Source of the DNA: Gigaspora rosea
Lineage: Eukaryota > Glomeromycota > Glomeromycetes > Diversisporales > Gigasporaceae
DNA length: 64,000 nucleotides
Assembly: GCA_003550325.1 (NCBI GenBank)
Contig: QKWP01000595.1
Span: forward strand, 43,564-107,563
Reading direction: 5' to 3'
Below are positions 35,690 through 46,995 of this stretch, one piece after another. Position 1 is the stretch's first letter. Each line of letters opens with the position of its first letter. Both the position numbers and the translations under genes were made by a program. The notes below the pieces were generated by a model. It did no database searches. It worked only from the letters and a program-made list of their open reading frames with translations, and was not told the origin of the DNA.

Positions 35690-36235
35690 TTGTAAACTTT
35701 GAAGAAGTACGTTGGACGATGCTGCTAGATGCTACGTTAGGATCCAAAATAACCCAATTTTAGTGGTTTTGAATTCAGGCAACTGTAAGTATTATATCAA
35801 AGAGGTTGCTAGATAAAATTGGCCTAAAAATTGATGAAGAATCGGTGAAGTGGTAGTTATGGCAACGTGGATAAAGCAAGAACTTTGGGCAAAGTGAAAA
35901 ATGTAAAAATCATGGTACAAAATATAGTTATACCCATCTCTTTGCAAGTGTTAAAGTCGTTGGACGACACTTTAATATTAGGGACTGACTGGTTCCAAAA
36001 AGCAAATACAAGAATATACTTCAATAAACAAAAGTTATACTTACATTATCTTGATCAAGAGGTTGAAGTACCCATATCGAATAATGGGGTCGAGACTCTT
36101 GCCCCGTATCAAGTAGGGGACGAATACGAGAGCGAAGGGGGCAATACGTTTGATGAGTTCGACTACGAAGAAGAAAATGAAATCGAAGAAGTAGAAGGCC
36201 GGTTTATAGAGAGGTCTTTAACGATAGAGTAAAAC
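35690..36235 (+). pseudogene. Aspartic protease region of the gypsy element
   Basis: After the gag knuckle and a charged linker (35230-35690), the reading LVVLNSGN at about 35760-35785 sits where retroviral-type proteases have D(S/T)G. Here Asp is Asn, a single G-to-A change that would remove the catalytic residue. The open frame 35867-36232 then carries the conserved LILGTDWFQKANTRIYF tail, followed by an acidic linker. Frame changes and stops intervene. Confidence 0.75.
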
Positions 36236-36249
36236 CCTGCTTTATATCT

Positions 36250-37090
36250 TACTAGCATAGAAGAGGTACCTGTTAAGGATGGTGAGGAAGGGGAAGAAAA
36301 AACTATAGAAAATCAAATTAAGGAAATTATAAATAGTAATAGCCTTACTATAGTCCAAGAGAAACAAGCCCAAGAATTCTTGTTATCCATGAAGGATATG
36401 TTTGCAAGAGGACTTGAAGAAATGGGTTGCACCAACGTAATCACACACATTATCAATACAAGTGATGCGATCCCAATTAGGCAATCCTAATATAGAACGG
36501 GGTATAAGGAGAATGAATTTATTTAGCAAGAAATAAGGAAATTGAAGGAAAGAGGACTTATCCGTGAAGCAAACAGTCTGTGGGCATCTCCCGTAGTTAT
36601 TGTACCAAAAAAGAATGGGAAACTACGTTTTTGCATTGATTACAGAAAATTAAATTCCATGACAAAAAAAGATTCGTATCCTCTACCTCACATAAATGAC
36701 CTGTTGGATACGTTTGGTCGCGCAGAGTGGTTTTCAACCCTTAATTTAATGAGCAGGTACTGGCAGGTAGCAGTACAAGAAGAAAATAAAGAGAAGACCA
36801 CCTTTACTACAAGATATGGCACGTACGAATTTAATGTGATGCCATTTGGGCTATGTAACGCCCCAGGTACATTCCAACATTTAATGGACCAGATATTATA
36901 AGAAGGTATAAGGGAATATGTGGCCGTTTATTTAGATGACATAAACATCTTTTCACGTACATTTGAAGAACATTTGAAACATTTAGAAGTGGTTTTTCAT
37001 TAACTCAAAGAAGCAGAGTTAAAATTAAACCCAGAAAATGTAAATTCTTCTGCTCCGAAATCCAATATCTAGATCACGTGATTAATAAAG
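36250..37090 (+). pseudogene. Reverse transcriptase of the gypsy element
   Basis: A connection segment (36265-36480) is followed by the RT fingers and palm: LWASPVVIVPKKNGKLRFCI, YPLPHINDLLD, TTFTTRYGTYEFNVMPFGLC, and the catalytic YLDDIN at about 36927-36945. Both active-site aspartates survive. In-frame stops at 36488, 36523 and 36899, and a frame change near 37040, inactivate it. Placement after the protease and before RNase H is typical of Ty3/gypsy. Confidence 0.9.
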
Positions 37091-37139
37091 AAGAGGTACA
37101 GCTGGACGAAGCCAAAATTAAGAAGGTACAGAATTTTCC

Positions 37140-37750
37140 AATACTCGACAACATGAGGCAACTAAGGGGTTTATAGGGTTGGCCTTGTACTATAGGCGTT
37201 TTGTAAAAGGGTTCGCAAAAATAGCACGACCTTTACACAAATTATTAGAGAAAGGAGTGCCCTATAAATGGACGGAGGAACAACAATATGCATTTGAAAC
37301 CTTAAAAAGATACCTAATTATGACCTCTATTCTCCGCTATCCAAATTTTGAAAGTACATTTATGTTATATACGGATGCTTCTGGTACCGGACTAGGCGCC
37401 GTATTAGCTCAAAAAGACAAAGACAACCAAGAATATGTTGTCGCTTATGCCAGTCTAGGTCTTAGTAAAACAGAAAGAAATTATTCTGCCCGGAACTTTT
37501 ATGTCTGGCAGTAGTATGGGCGCTGAAGTATTTCCATCACTACTTAGGGGCCAAACCTTTTATTTTAATAACAGACATGCCGCGCTTAAATGGTTGAATA
37601 CTTCCGAATTAAAGGGGATTAGAGCGCGCTGGATATTAAGGTTACAACCTTACAATTATTCTATCATACATAGGGTTGGCCGGCAATATCGATGCACTAT
37701 CGCGAATGTACAACCAAGAGTTGGAGAAATGAGTTATTTTTTTTCATAAG
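37140..37750 (+). pseudogene. RNase H domain of the gypsy element
   Basis: The open stretch 37179-37514 reads YYRRFVKGFAKIARPLHKLL, then FMLYTDASGTGLGAVLAQ (first catalytic Asp, in TDAS) and a YSARN segment. HAALKWLN and ILRLQPYNYSIIHRVG (37580-37690) follow in other frames. The RT_RNaseH_2-type arrangement is clear; stops and frame changes are present. Confidence 0.88.
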
Positions 37751-39460
37751 AAATTATTTTTTTAGGATAATTGTTAGTGTAAATTAATATATTAAAGTAT
37801 AATAAAAAAAAACTTGTGCAACCAAACAGAAAATTTTGAATTAAGACACACCTATTTCGATATGAACGAGAAGAGTTATTTAAAAAAAAATATAATAATA
37901 ATATTTATATATATAAAATTGGATACACTTAAGAAATTATTTACCTTAATAACTTATTATATAATACGAACTGAAAACCAAATACCAGTCGTCAATGGAG
38001 TATATATATAATTGTACCATGAATTAGATTAAAATTTTTTCACGCATGTCGGATCAGTTCGAAATGAAAAGATCAAGGCTTTATAATAATTCTGTTATGA
38101 TATTAAGATTAAAACAACTAAATTTAATTATTAAGGGATGATCCCAATACTGCAAAAGAATGTGTTGATTTTTCGTTTAAAATATAAGGAGTTACCATTG
38201 ATGAAACGGCAAAGTCAAATTTCTACTAATAAAATTTTTTTTAAAATATGACCATATAAAAAGTGTCTTAAAAAAAAATTGTGGGATGACATTATGGAAA
38301 TCAAAATCTATACCTGCTTCCATAATGTATTAAGAACATGCGGTTAAAAATTCTTCCTGGATTGATCAACGTTCAACAACTTATGATATAACAGAAAGTT
38401 CATATGAGTTCAAACTGTTACTTAGAGATAGAATTCTCTTAGCTAGAAATATATTAATGGCAGATATGTTAGGGTGAATAGGATAAACCTTAAGATTTGG
38501 AGTAAAGAAATGTAACTTCAGATGATAACAATGAAGTCAAGAGGCGTTTGTTGTAATATGTACAAGAAGAGCATTCACTGTCTATAATTACTTTAAAAGT
38601 ACAAAGGAATGGTCATGAGAAACTATACCCCAGAGTGGTTATGTAATAAGAGTGAAGGTAATAGATACCGTTCAACTCTCATTGAATGTACCAAACAGGG
38701 TAAAGAACTTCTGACGATAGTACCTTCTATTTGATTGCTAAGAACTTGTTACTCAGAATAAGATGACAAGGATATTTGTTAAAACTTTAAAAAAAAAATT
38801 TCAGAAAAAGAGTGGCCAGGTTGGTATAAAAACCTTTACCAAGAACCCTCATCACATGCGGTAGTATAAGGCACTGTCGGGAGAGTGTTGAGTTGCCACA
38901 GACTGATGCAAAAAGCCCGCATTGATAGTCTTCGATATTGCATATATGTGGGTGTATATGTGTTCTTGTCGGTCTAAAAGGGAAAATGAACAAAGTAAAT
39001 TGAATATCGTATGAGTCATCTAAGGATAGTAATGAAAGCATAGTAAAGAAATAAAGTAAAGATAAAAAGAAAGTCGATGATTATAAGAATTATGAATGTT
39101 AAGGTTGATAGATCATTTAAATTGAAGGTCTTGATATGGCCCCTGGCCCATAGATAAGTATTAACTTCTCTTCTATATAATAGTAACTATTAAATATTCA
39201 ATTTTATATTTTGACTAAGATAGGTTAGAAGTCGGATACAAAACTTTATACCTTAATTAAATTTTTTTTGGTCTCAACTGTGAAAGAAATTGAAGACCTC
39301 GCGAGAGTACAGAAAATAACAGCGACAAATCACATTCTGAATAAAATCTGACAATAAATTAAATTCAGTCCAGGTGGTCGGTGTTCTGGCAAAAATTCAA
39401 AAGAAAATGGAATCTTCTAGATATCAACAACTCAAAATTTATTTAAATAAACAAACGTTA
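37750..39460. other. Spacer between RNase H and integrase
   Basis: About 1.7 kb where an intact element would normally have little sequence. It is AT-rich, has no integrase or RT match, and no clear terminal repeats. It may be an unrecognised insertion, or decayed linker expanded by small insertions. Confidence 0.4.
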
Positions 39461-39462
39461 CC

Positions 39463-39866
39463 ATGTACCTTTACACCTCAACAACGACGAAGCTACCAAG
39501 CACAAGTAAATATTTTGTAGTAAAGAAGGGCTTAATTTACAAAAAGGACAAACATCAGAGGGACAATTTACTATGTGTAATACAAAAACATGAAGTAGAG
39601 CCCATACGGTTTTTAATGCACATGCACCTATTAGAAGGACATTTTGGCAAAGATATTATGTTTAATAAAATACGTAATGCATATTACTGACCACAAATGT
39701 ACGAAGATATAAGAAAGTACGTTCGTACTTGTGATGCGTGCCAAAGAAGAGAAAAGAATTTAGCTAGACCCCCGTTATATCCAATTCCAGTAGAAGCGCC
39801 ATTTTATAAAATCGGAATCGATATCGTAGGACCTTTAACTAGAACCTCACAAGGAAACAAATATAT
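39463..39866 (+). pseudogene. Integrase N-terminal part (HHCC zinc-binding) of the gypsy element
   Basis: The reading passes through MHMHLLEGHFG (paired His) and VRTCDACQRREKN (paired Cys), the HHCC zinc-binding domain, then FYKIGIDIVGPLTRTSQGNK, which starts the catalytic core (first Asp in DIVGPL). A stop lies near 39690. The frame is cut at 39866 by a 340-bp inverted-repeat element; the core resumes at about 42951. Confidence 0.88.
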
Positions 39867-40206
39867 GGAGTGTCTTCAATTAAAAGGGCCCATTTTTACA
39901 TATATTTTATTTTGAGATATTTGAGTTTAATTATTTGTTTTGATTTTCGGACTGATCCGGGATCAATCAAATTTCACAATATTGATTGGTTAAAGACGGC
40001 AGGTGACTATCGGGTAAACTCGTGACGTGTTGGCTCTACGCAGCCTCATGTAATTTTTCTTTTTACATTATCTTGATTTTTTATTATGTAATTCGACTTT
40101 CATTTATAATTAAAAAAAGTCAATCATGTCAAAATTTATATGAATTTAACGAAAACTCATTTTTCAAAAAAATGTAAAAATGGGCCCTTTTAATTGAAGA
40201 CACCCC
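39867..40206. mobile_element. 340-bp TIR element inside the integrase
   Basis: The 35-bp ends (GGAGTGTCTTCAATTAAAAG / GGGGTGTCTTCAATTAAAAG, continuing GGCCCATTTTTACAT) are almost identical inverted repeats. ATAT flanks both sides. The interrupted integrase codons rejoin in frame if one ATAT is removed, supporting a 4-bp duplication. The family is not identified. No ORF. Confidence 0.8.
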
Positions 40207-40512
40207 ATATAGTCGTAGCTAGGGCTCCGAAGTCCAGTTTGGGTCCAGTCCGGGTCCGGCCGGACCCGGACTCGAACCCGGACTCAAACTATTAATTTTG
40301 AAAATTTCGGACCCGGACCCGGACCCGAACCTAGAGTACCGAACCCGACCTGGACTCAAACATGATTATAGGTTCGGTCCGGGTCCGGTTCGAAGTTCGC
40401 GAACCTGTTCGGGTCTGGGTCTACGTCTTTTCAAATTTCCATTACATAAGTTTGACTAATCGGGTGGGCCATAATAAACCCGGGTCAGCTGCCCACTCAC
40501 AGATGACCTGGG

Positions 40513-42732
40513 TAAAGATGAGCAAAAAGCGCATTTTATAATAAAATGCGCATGATATATAAAATGCGCATGATACCACATGATAAAAAATTTTTTTAAT
40601 TTTTATCTTTATTAATGATAATATATCTAAATAAAGATACTACATATTGACTCTTAATCAGCTTTTGCCTATATATATATATATAAATTTTTAAGATTTG
40701 CTAATTGTAAACTTCATCGTTGCTTATACTTGAACCATGGCTCTGCCATAGGAACTTTGTATAAAGTTTTAGAATCTTAGTTACTTAGTTAAAATCTTTA
40801 AATTTGCATTGTATAATATTCATAAATATGCTAAGTTGGTTTGCATTGAATCGTCAAAAAAATCTGTTACTGAACATACTATTCTATTAACTACAGTATT
40901 GTTACTATTAATTGGGAGAGCAATTATCTGGTAACGCCCGATTTAGCTCTAATAGTAAACTTGCTGATCTAATGTTTCATTCACGAAGACGGAACACGTA
41001 TATAAGGTCACGAGATAGCTGAATCGGGAACACAATGATCAATTTATGAGACCAAACAGGGAGGTAGGTGATCGAATTAATCTTTAATGTAAAAGGGGTT
41101 TCTAATCTAAGGGTAATTGATGCAGGAGTAATGGTAAGGAAGTTTAAGAAAATAAAATGACAGAATAAGGGTAATTTACTTTAATAATAGCGATCAGTAA
41201 CGAATTTCTTAAGGTAATAATTAAGGTATGACGAAAATAAAATAAATAAATTTAGTTGTATCAAAATATATAAAAAAATACTAAACATGTACATAAATAA
41301 AATAGATGTTAATTGAGAAATCGATTCTTAGTTAAACTCTTTTAAAGACATCGAAGTCTGAAGGAACTTTATTAAGAACTTTATTAAGGCGAAAATTCAG
41401 GCCTTATATACATTTTAAAGTACTAGACTACTGTGCTACGTCTTTTTATTCCTTCAATATTCCCCAAATCTCACTCCCAACTTTGCTCACCATTATGATT
41501 ACAAGATCATTCACAATATTGCTCACAATATTGATCACAAAATTGCTCATAATATTGTTTACAACATTGTCACGAAATTGCTAATATGCAATCACGCGAG
41601 TATCATTTAAAGAAACAAAAAATAAAAAAATAATAAATAATAAATAAACAAATAAATAAATTAACTATGAGCCTGCCATTCTTGTTACAAACCCGTGACA
41701 GTATATGGTTTAGATTGAGAATTAAAATTATGTTATTATAAAATTCTGCCACAGTATTCACTCTCTATTTTAGTATGGTTGAGCCAGTTTTTATTAGAAT
41801 TATTGTGATTTTACATGAGATTTTATAAAAAAATTTTATTACAAAATTTGTTCGCTATACTAGTAATTGCAGGGTTAGTTTGAATCAGTATAAGCTAACT
41901 ATAAAAAGTTTACAAAGCTCATTACTCCAATACAGTAACAGATAGTATACAGCTTAGTTTTATTGGTGAATGCCAATTTTTAAAATAAGCGTTGCAAAGA
42001 GAAAACCTTATATTGCTATATTAGTTTTAGCTCATTGATCACCTTTTGAACATAACTGTAATTTTATTGGTTGGTAGATCGATATAAAACTATGAGTCTG
42101 AGAAAATTAGTTGATTATCATATAATCTGGGCGGCAAAATTTCTGACCAAAAATTCTAATATATTCACTATTTTTTATTAATCATATGTTTTATCTATAG
42201 CGGAGCATTTGTCGTGTTCTTGCACTTGTTCTTGCACTTGCACTTATTCTTGAACTTGTGGCCTTTATACAAAACGTTTCCAAATTCGTGAATTTTTTTA
42301 GCCCAAAATACTTTGTAAATATTAGGCAATCAAACAACAAAAGTCAATTTGGAAAATTTACGTTCACGATTTTGTGTTGTTTAAGGGTGTTAATAAGGGC
42401 ATTAAAAAATGCATAATAATTACTCGACCATGATAATAGTTAAAATCATCTTAAGACTTCGTTTGTCTCTTATGTGTGTCTGTAACCAGTAAACCTCATT
42501 GCATAAACCGATACATATTTCTGTTAGTTTCCTACATTTAGGTCACATTTTTCGGATGCGACCAATCAAAAATGTTAAAGTGAACAGACCCAGAATTGAA
42601 GTATATTGATAGATTAGAATGCTAATTATACTTATTTTATATGTAATTTTTCTATATAAAATTTTGATAGAATTAAATGCGCATTCATGCACTTGATTGG
42701 GGAATCTTGCACATGCATGAAACCCATCTCTA
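40513..42732. mobile_element. hAT-type element, TAGAGATGGG family (minus orientation), containing a solo LTR
   Basis: An exact 8-bp duplication GACCTGGG flanks it (40505-40512, 42733-42740). The right end CCCATCTCTA and left end TAAAGATGAG are inverted, the left one mutated. ATGCGCAT motifs are clustered at both ends. It is the inverted relative of 46741-49283, with matching interiors (for example AACTTCATCGTTGCTTA, TTGATCACCTTTTGAACATAA). It carries a solo LTR at 40900-41700 that the relative lacks. No transposase. Confidence 0.88.
40900..41700 (+). mobile_element. Solo LTR
   Basis: 801 bp from TGTTACTATTAATTGG to AACCCGTGACA with TG...CA ends, flanked by GTAT (40896-40899, 41701-41704; a fifth base is ambiguous). 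The empty site is visible in the related hAT near 48890-48915 (CTACAGCATATGG in complement). It has TATA-like CTTATATACA near 41402. No internal region is present, so it arose by LTR-LTR recombination. Confidence 0.8.
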
Positions 42733-42950
42733 GACCTGGGTGTTTTGGGTTTCGGACTTTTCGGGCCGGACTCAAACTTTTAGACCGGGCTCAAACCGGA
42801 CTTGAACCAAGCCAAAAGTTTGATGTTCGGACTCGGACTGGACTAAGTTGTAAAATTGTTTGAGTTCAAGTCCAGTTCGAAATTCGAACCGGACTCGGAC
42901 TTGCCTAAAGTCCGGCCTCAGTCCGGGTCTGTCAGAGCTCTAGTTGTAGC

Positions 42951-43680
42951 CACAGACTATATGACAAAATGGCCAGAGGCTAAGGCTATTGAGACTGCTA
43001 AGCCAATGAGGTCGCTGACTTTATCTATGAAGATATAGTATGCCAGCATGAATGCCCGCAATATCTATTGTCAGATAGGGAACGCATTTTAGAAATTCGT
43101 TAATAAACGAATTTCTAAAAAGGTTTAAAATCGATCACTACTATTCAATACCCTACCACCCTCAAACAAACGGGTTGGTTGAACAATTTAATAGAACTCT
43201 TTGTGAGTCTATAGCCAAACTCGTAACCAATGTACGAGATTGGGATTTATTAATTTCTTCGTCTTATTTGCGTACCGAACGGCCAAACAGGATACAACAA
43301 AAATGACACCCTTTTATCTTGTATATGAGAGGGCAGTACATCTCCCAATTCATCAAGTGAAACAGAGGAATTATTAGAAAGAACGTTTCTTCAATGCTTG
43401 TTCAAGTTAATCGAAATTATTTTGAAATTTAGAGCCGCCGCAGTAGAAAGAGTTGAAAATGCTCAAAATTCCGCCAAAATTTGGTATGGTCGACAACTTC
43501 AGCCATTGGACGATCTAAAAAAAGGTGATAAAGTTTTAGTTTATAAGGCTTCACAAGAACATTCAAAAAGCCATAAACTTTACCCAAATGGAATGGACCT
43601 TTTATTGTTCATAAAGTTTTGTCAAAAGGAGTGTTTAAACTTTGAAATATCGATGGAAATATTATCAAAACTCCTATAAA
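42951..43680 (+). pseudogene. Integrase catalytic core and C-terminus of the gypsy element
   Basis: The sequence resumes with VATDYMTKWPEAKAIETAKP (second catalytic Asp region). Near 43140-43200 is a TNGLVEQFNRTL-like segment carrying the third acid (Glu), in another frame. The C-terminal part (43400-43560) includes an AKIWYGRQL and LKKGDKVLVYK stretch. Many stops. Joined to 39463-39866 it forms the usual integrase order, disrupted by two adjacent insertions. Confidence 0.85.
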
Positions 43681-43830
43681 CCGATGTTTTATTAAAAGAT
43701 ATCATAATAAGGAAAACTTTAATTAAATAGATAATAAGAAATTTAATAGTTAATAGGATATTAGGTTAATAATAGTAGTAGTTGATTAATTGAATTTATG
43801 CGTGGTACGCATAAAATAAGCGTGGGCGAG

Positions 43831-44664
43831 TGTCATGGGGTAAACGTGACATTATAAATAACGGATGATCATTAATCCGTATACTGCGCCACATTTCATA
43901 TAGTAATTAGTCATGCATTGATTGACAATGCATAATGGACAATTATGATCGATAAGGTAAATCGGCAATTCCCAACCGATCATGCATATAATGAATCGTG
44001 CATAATCGATCAGGTGCACTCGGGGCCCGGCGTACGGCGTAATGATTCAGAAACCTCAACTCATACAGGGGGGTCCCCAAAATTTCGGGTCGGGATACGT
44101 CGGAGAGCTTCGGAATCATGGTTGGCTGGATCGGAATTGATCAATTTTGCCCTAAGATCATAAAAAATTTTACTAATAAATCATATCAATTCATTAAGTA
44201 AAAAATGCCCAGCTGATAATTTTGCTATAGAACCTTCTAAAAACTAGGGCCAAACGCCGACCTAGATCCGACGCATCCGACCCGGAAATCTGGAGATAGC
44301 CCTGTAAAAATCAGAAACCTCTCAAACTCTAGTATAATATACGCATTATGATAACTTCGTAGATAGAATATCAGATAATATTAGACTCGTAGTTTTTATA
44401 ACCTTCTAAATTGATAAATTAGTGATCTTCCATAATTCTTGTAAAGTATAAAAGAAGATCGGTTTTGACTCTTCTTCCAGTTAGTAATCTCCGGATTATC
44501 TTATATCTGAGCTTAGTATCCAATTATTAAAGTCAGATTTCCCTCATACCCCTTATATTTTATAATAAATCGGGTTAAATCACCAACTCACGCCTCTGGC
44601 GAGCTGCCTTCGCATAATCTTTTTAAATCTAAATATTAGGAAACGTCAAATTCTCCCCGTAACA
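43831..44664 (+). repeat. 3' LTR of the gypsy element, carrying a MITE
   Basis: Collinear with the 5' LTR except for a 264-bp gain at 44058-44321 (255-bp MITE plus 9-bp duplication). The purine-rich GTGGGCGAG just before it is a candidate polypurine tract. It retains more CpG sites than the 5' LTR. Confidence 0.9.
44058..44312. mobile_element. 255-bp MITE with 9-bp duplication, copy 2
   Basis: The same element as 28101-28355, here inside the 3' LTR and flanked by an exact AGAAACCTC (44049-44057, 44313-44321). The 5' LTR shows the empty site with a single AGAAACCTC at about 34021-34030. This fixes the element ends and the 9-bp duplication. Confidence 0.92.
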
Positions 44665-45651
44665 ATACTCACCTGCCTCGCATCTCGATTTGGAATTTGA
44701 CAATGATCTCCACATGTACCTACCTGCGCTGCGCCCGGCTCATTACCCGCTCCCTTACCCAGGCCCATGAAGCGCCCTGTCCTGCTTCGCCAACTTTTCG
44801 ATCTGTTGACTCACGTGAGTGCGTCAACTCGAATTAAATTAATTAATAATAAGTAGTGGCGCGACAAAGTCGCACTAAACCATGAACGGATGATAAACTG
44901 TATAAACACAAAATAACTATCGCAACATCTAATCATTCAATTTAACCAATCGATTATATGCTGCGACAGCTGCGATCGTGATGTCGATTATCAGTGAACT
45001 TTGAGGCGGTTGCTCTGGCAAGCTCATAGATACTGGATATACAATTAAAATTTATAAGTAGTCAGGTTTTAAATTATCTAGGTATTAGAATTTCCCCAAT
45101 CGCCATTTGTATCTATCTACATTAAACAGCGATGCAACACGTAATGCGTTTATGCAATTCCGAAAGACAACGACATTTTTTTTAATAATCGTCATGCACT
45201 TTAATCGAGACAAGAAACCTGTTAAAGCAATATTTGGTTAAACAATTCTCATACAATAGATAAACATAGTACTACGTGATGCATATCGTGATGATTAAGT
45301 GCAAACGTTTTTACTGCGTTTAATGCATTGTCCAATTAGTTATGAGATTTTTTGCTATTAATAATGCCATAGTAACCATATACTTCATAATATTATTATC
45401 ACTTTGTTCCCGGTATAGTCTTATCAAAAATTTTCACCCGAATGGAAATTATTGAACGAACGAATTGGTCTTCAAAGATTTTGATCATGATTCGGGTCAA
45501 AAACTGATTAATATGACATAATAATCAAATCGTTATGCTAATGTTAATCTTCACAATATTAGATTACAGTAGTACTATCTCATATTATGTTTTAGAATTA
45601 TATCCCTTTATGATTTTGTTGATGTTCTAGAAGATTGTTGTCGATTATGGC
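44665..45651. other. Stretch after the gypsy element
   Basis: 44665-44850 is relatively GC-rich and unassigned. 45010-45370 is the inverted relative of 19080-19520 (for example GTAGTACTATG and GCATATCGTGATGATTAAG). No ORF is supported. Confidence 0.45.
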
Positions 45652-46425
45652 TAGGGTGTCCAGGATTATGCTATTAGCATAATTTAGCATAATTCGAGTT
45701 CGCTAGCATTATTATGCTAGCAGCAGAATTCAGCATAATTTACATTTTCTAGCATAAATTTTAGTATAGTTTGAGTATTTTTGATAAAATTTTTAACAAA
45801 AATTGCAGTTTTAGTTATTATATATATATAAGGTACAGAGAAAAACCTCATTATTTCATATAATACATATACCAGGAACGTAGTTATAAATGCTAGGATG
45901 GTGTCAGCAAAATCTTGCTTTTGATTGGCATGTTGATGGGCTGTGTTAGTGCAACGTACTGCTATTGTAAAGTACTTATATGAGCATACCGGATTTGATA
46001 TTCATATTATTTTGAGATAGCCGTAATATCATATGATCATATGATGAAACAAAATCAGGTTAGAATGTTACGCGTTATTTAATTGACATGTGTTATTTCA
46101 CCGATCATAAAATGACCCAGGTCAATTTGTGATGCAGGCATGAGACCACGGCAATATAATAAACTACTGATAATAGTTACATATTATTAATAATAACAAT
46201 GACGATAATTATAATTATTAATAATCACATTGATATTTGCATCAAAAAATTCGAATAAATATAATTCGTAAATAGTTATTCTAAAAAATTTTACATTATA
46301 AAAACTATAAAATTTATTAATTTAAAAAAAAATTTTTAAGAAAAATTATTGGCATTAAAAGCATAATTTTATATTATTAGCAAGCATAATTTACTATCAT
46401 TAGCAGCAGAATTCTGGACACCCTA
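45652..46425. mobile_element. hAT-like element, TAGGGTGTCC family, copy 2
   Basis: 774 bp with ends TAGGGTGTCCAGGATTATGC / TAGGGTGTCCAGAATTCTGC, flanked by ATTATGGC (45644-45651) and ATTATTGC (46426-46433), 7 of 8 identical. ATTAGCATAA-type motifs recur near both ends. No ORF. It is collinear with the element that starts 16 bp downstream. Confidence 0.85.
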
Positions 46426-46995
46426 ATTATTGCCCATGGTTAGGGTGTCCAGGATTATGCTATTAGCATAATTTAGCATAATTCGAGTTCGCTAGCATTA
46501 TTATGCTAGCAGCAGAATTCAGCATAATTTACATTTCCTAGCATAAATTTTAGCATAATTTGGGTATTTTTGAAAAATTTTAACAAAATTGCAGTTTTAG
46601 CTATTATATATATATATACGGTACAGAGAAATCCTCATTATTTCATTACACAACAGAGTGTATAGTTAACTGCCATCTAGGATGATGTCAGCAAAATCTT
46701 GCTTTTGATTGGGCATGTTGATGGGCTGTGTTAGTGCAACTAGAGATGGGTTTCATGCGTGCGCATGATTCCTCAATCATGCGCATGTTTCCGAATCATG
46801 CGCATTTTATCCCATCAAACTTTTATATAGAAAATTAAATATAAATAAGTATAATTAACATTCTAAACTATCAATATACTTGTCTGTTCGCTTTAACATT
46901 TTTGATTGGTCGTATCTGAAAAATGTGACCTAAATATAGGAAAACTAATAGAAATTCGTATGATTATGAATATTATCATGGTCGAGTAATTATTA

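Larger units (their letters stand above)
40220..42942. mobile_element. hAT-type element with GGTCCGGGTCCGG arrays, containing another hAT
   Basis: The ends TAGGGCTCCGA / TAGAGCTCTGA are inverted, flanked by GTCGTAGC (40212-40219) and GTTGTAGC (42943-42950), 7 of 8 bases identical. Its own sequence is only about 495 bp (40220-40512 and 42741-42942). Nearly all of it is GC-rich units such as CCGGGTCC, CCGGACTC and CCCGAACC repeated on both sides. The rest is the second hAT, 40513-42732. No coding capacity. Confidence 0.85.
33804..44664 (+). mobile_element. Decayed Ty3/gypsy LTR retrotransposon with nested insertions
   Basis: LTRs at 33804-34374 and 43831-44664 frame a coding region in the order gag, protease, reverse transcriptase, RNase H, integrase (protease before RT, integrase last: Ty3/gypsy order). 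The integrase gene is split by a 340-bp element (39867-40206) and a hAT nest (40220-42942); the 3' LTR holds a 255-bp MITE. No exact 5-bp target duplication is seen (TATAG left, ATACT right). It is inactive: every gene carries stops. Confidence 0.9.

Noticed and set aside
44058-44312. TA-target (Tc1-like) origin for the 255-bp MITE, because TACAG...CTGTA is near its ends
   Set aside because: The empty site in the 5' LTR shows that six more bases at each end belong to the insert and that the duplication is 9 bp.
33799-44669. A 5-bp target duplication for the gypsy element
   Set aside because: The flanks read TATAG and ATACT, which do not match well enough to claim.
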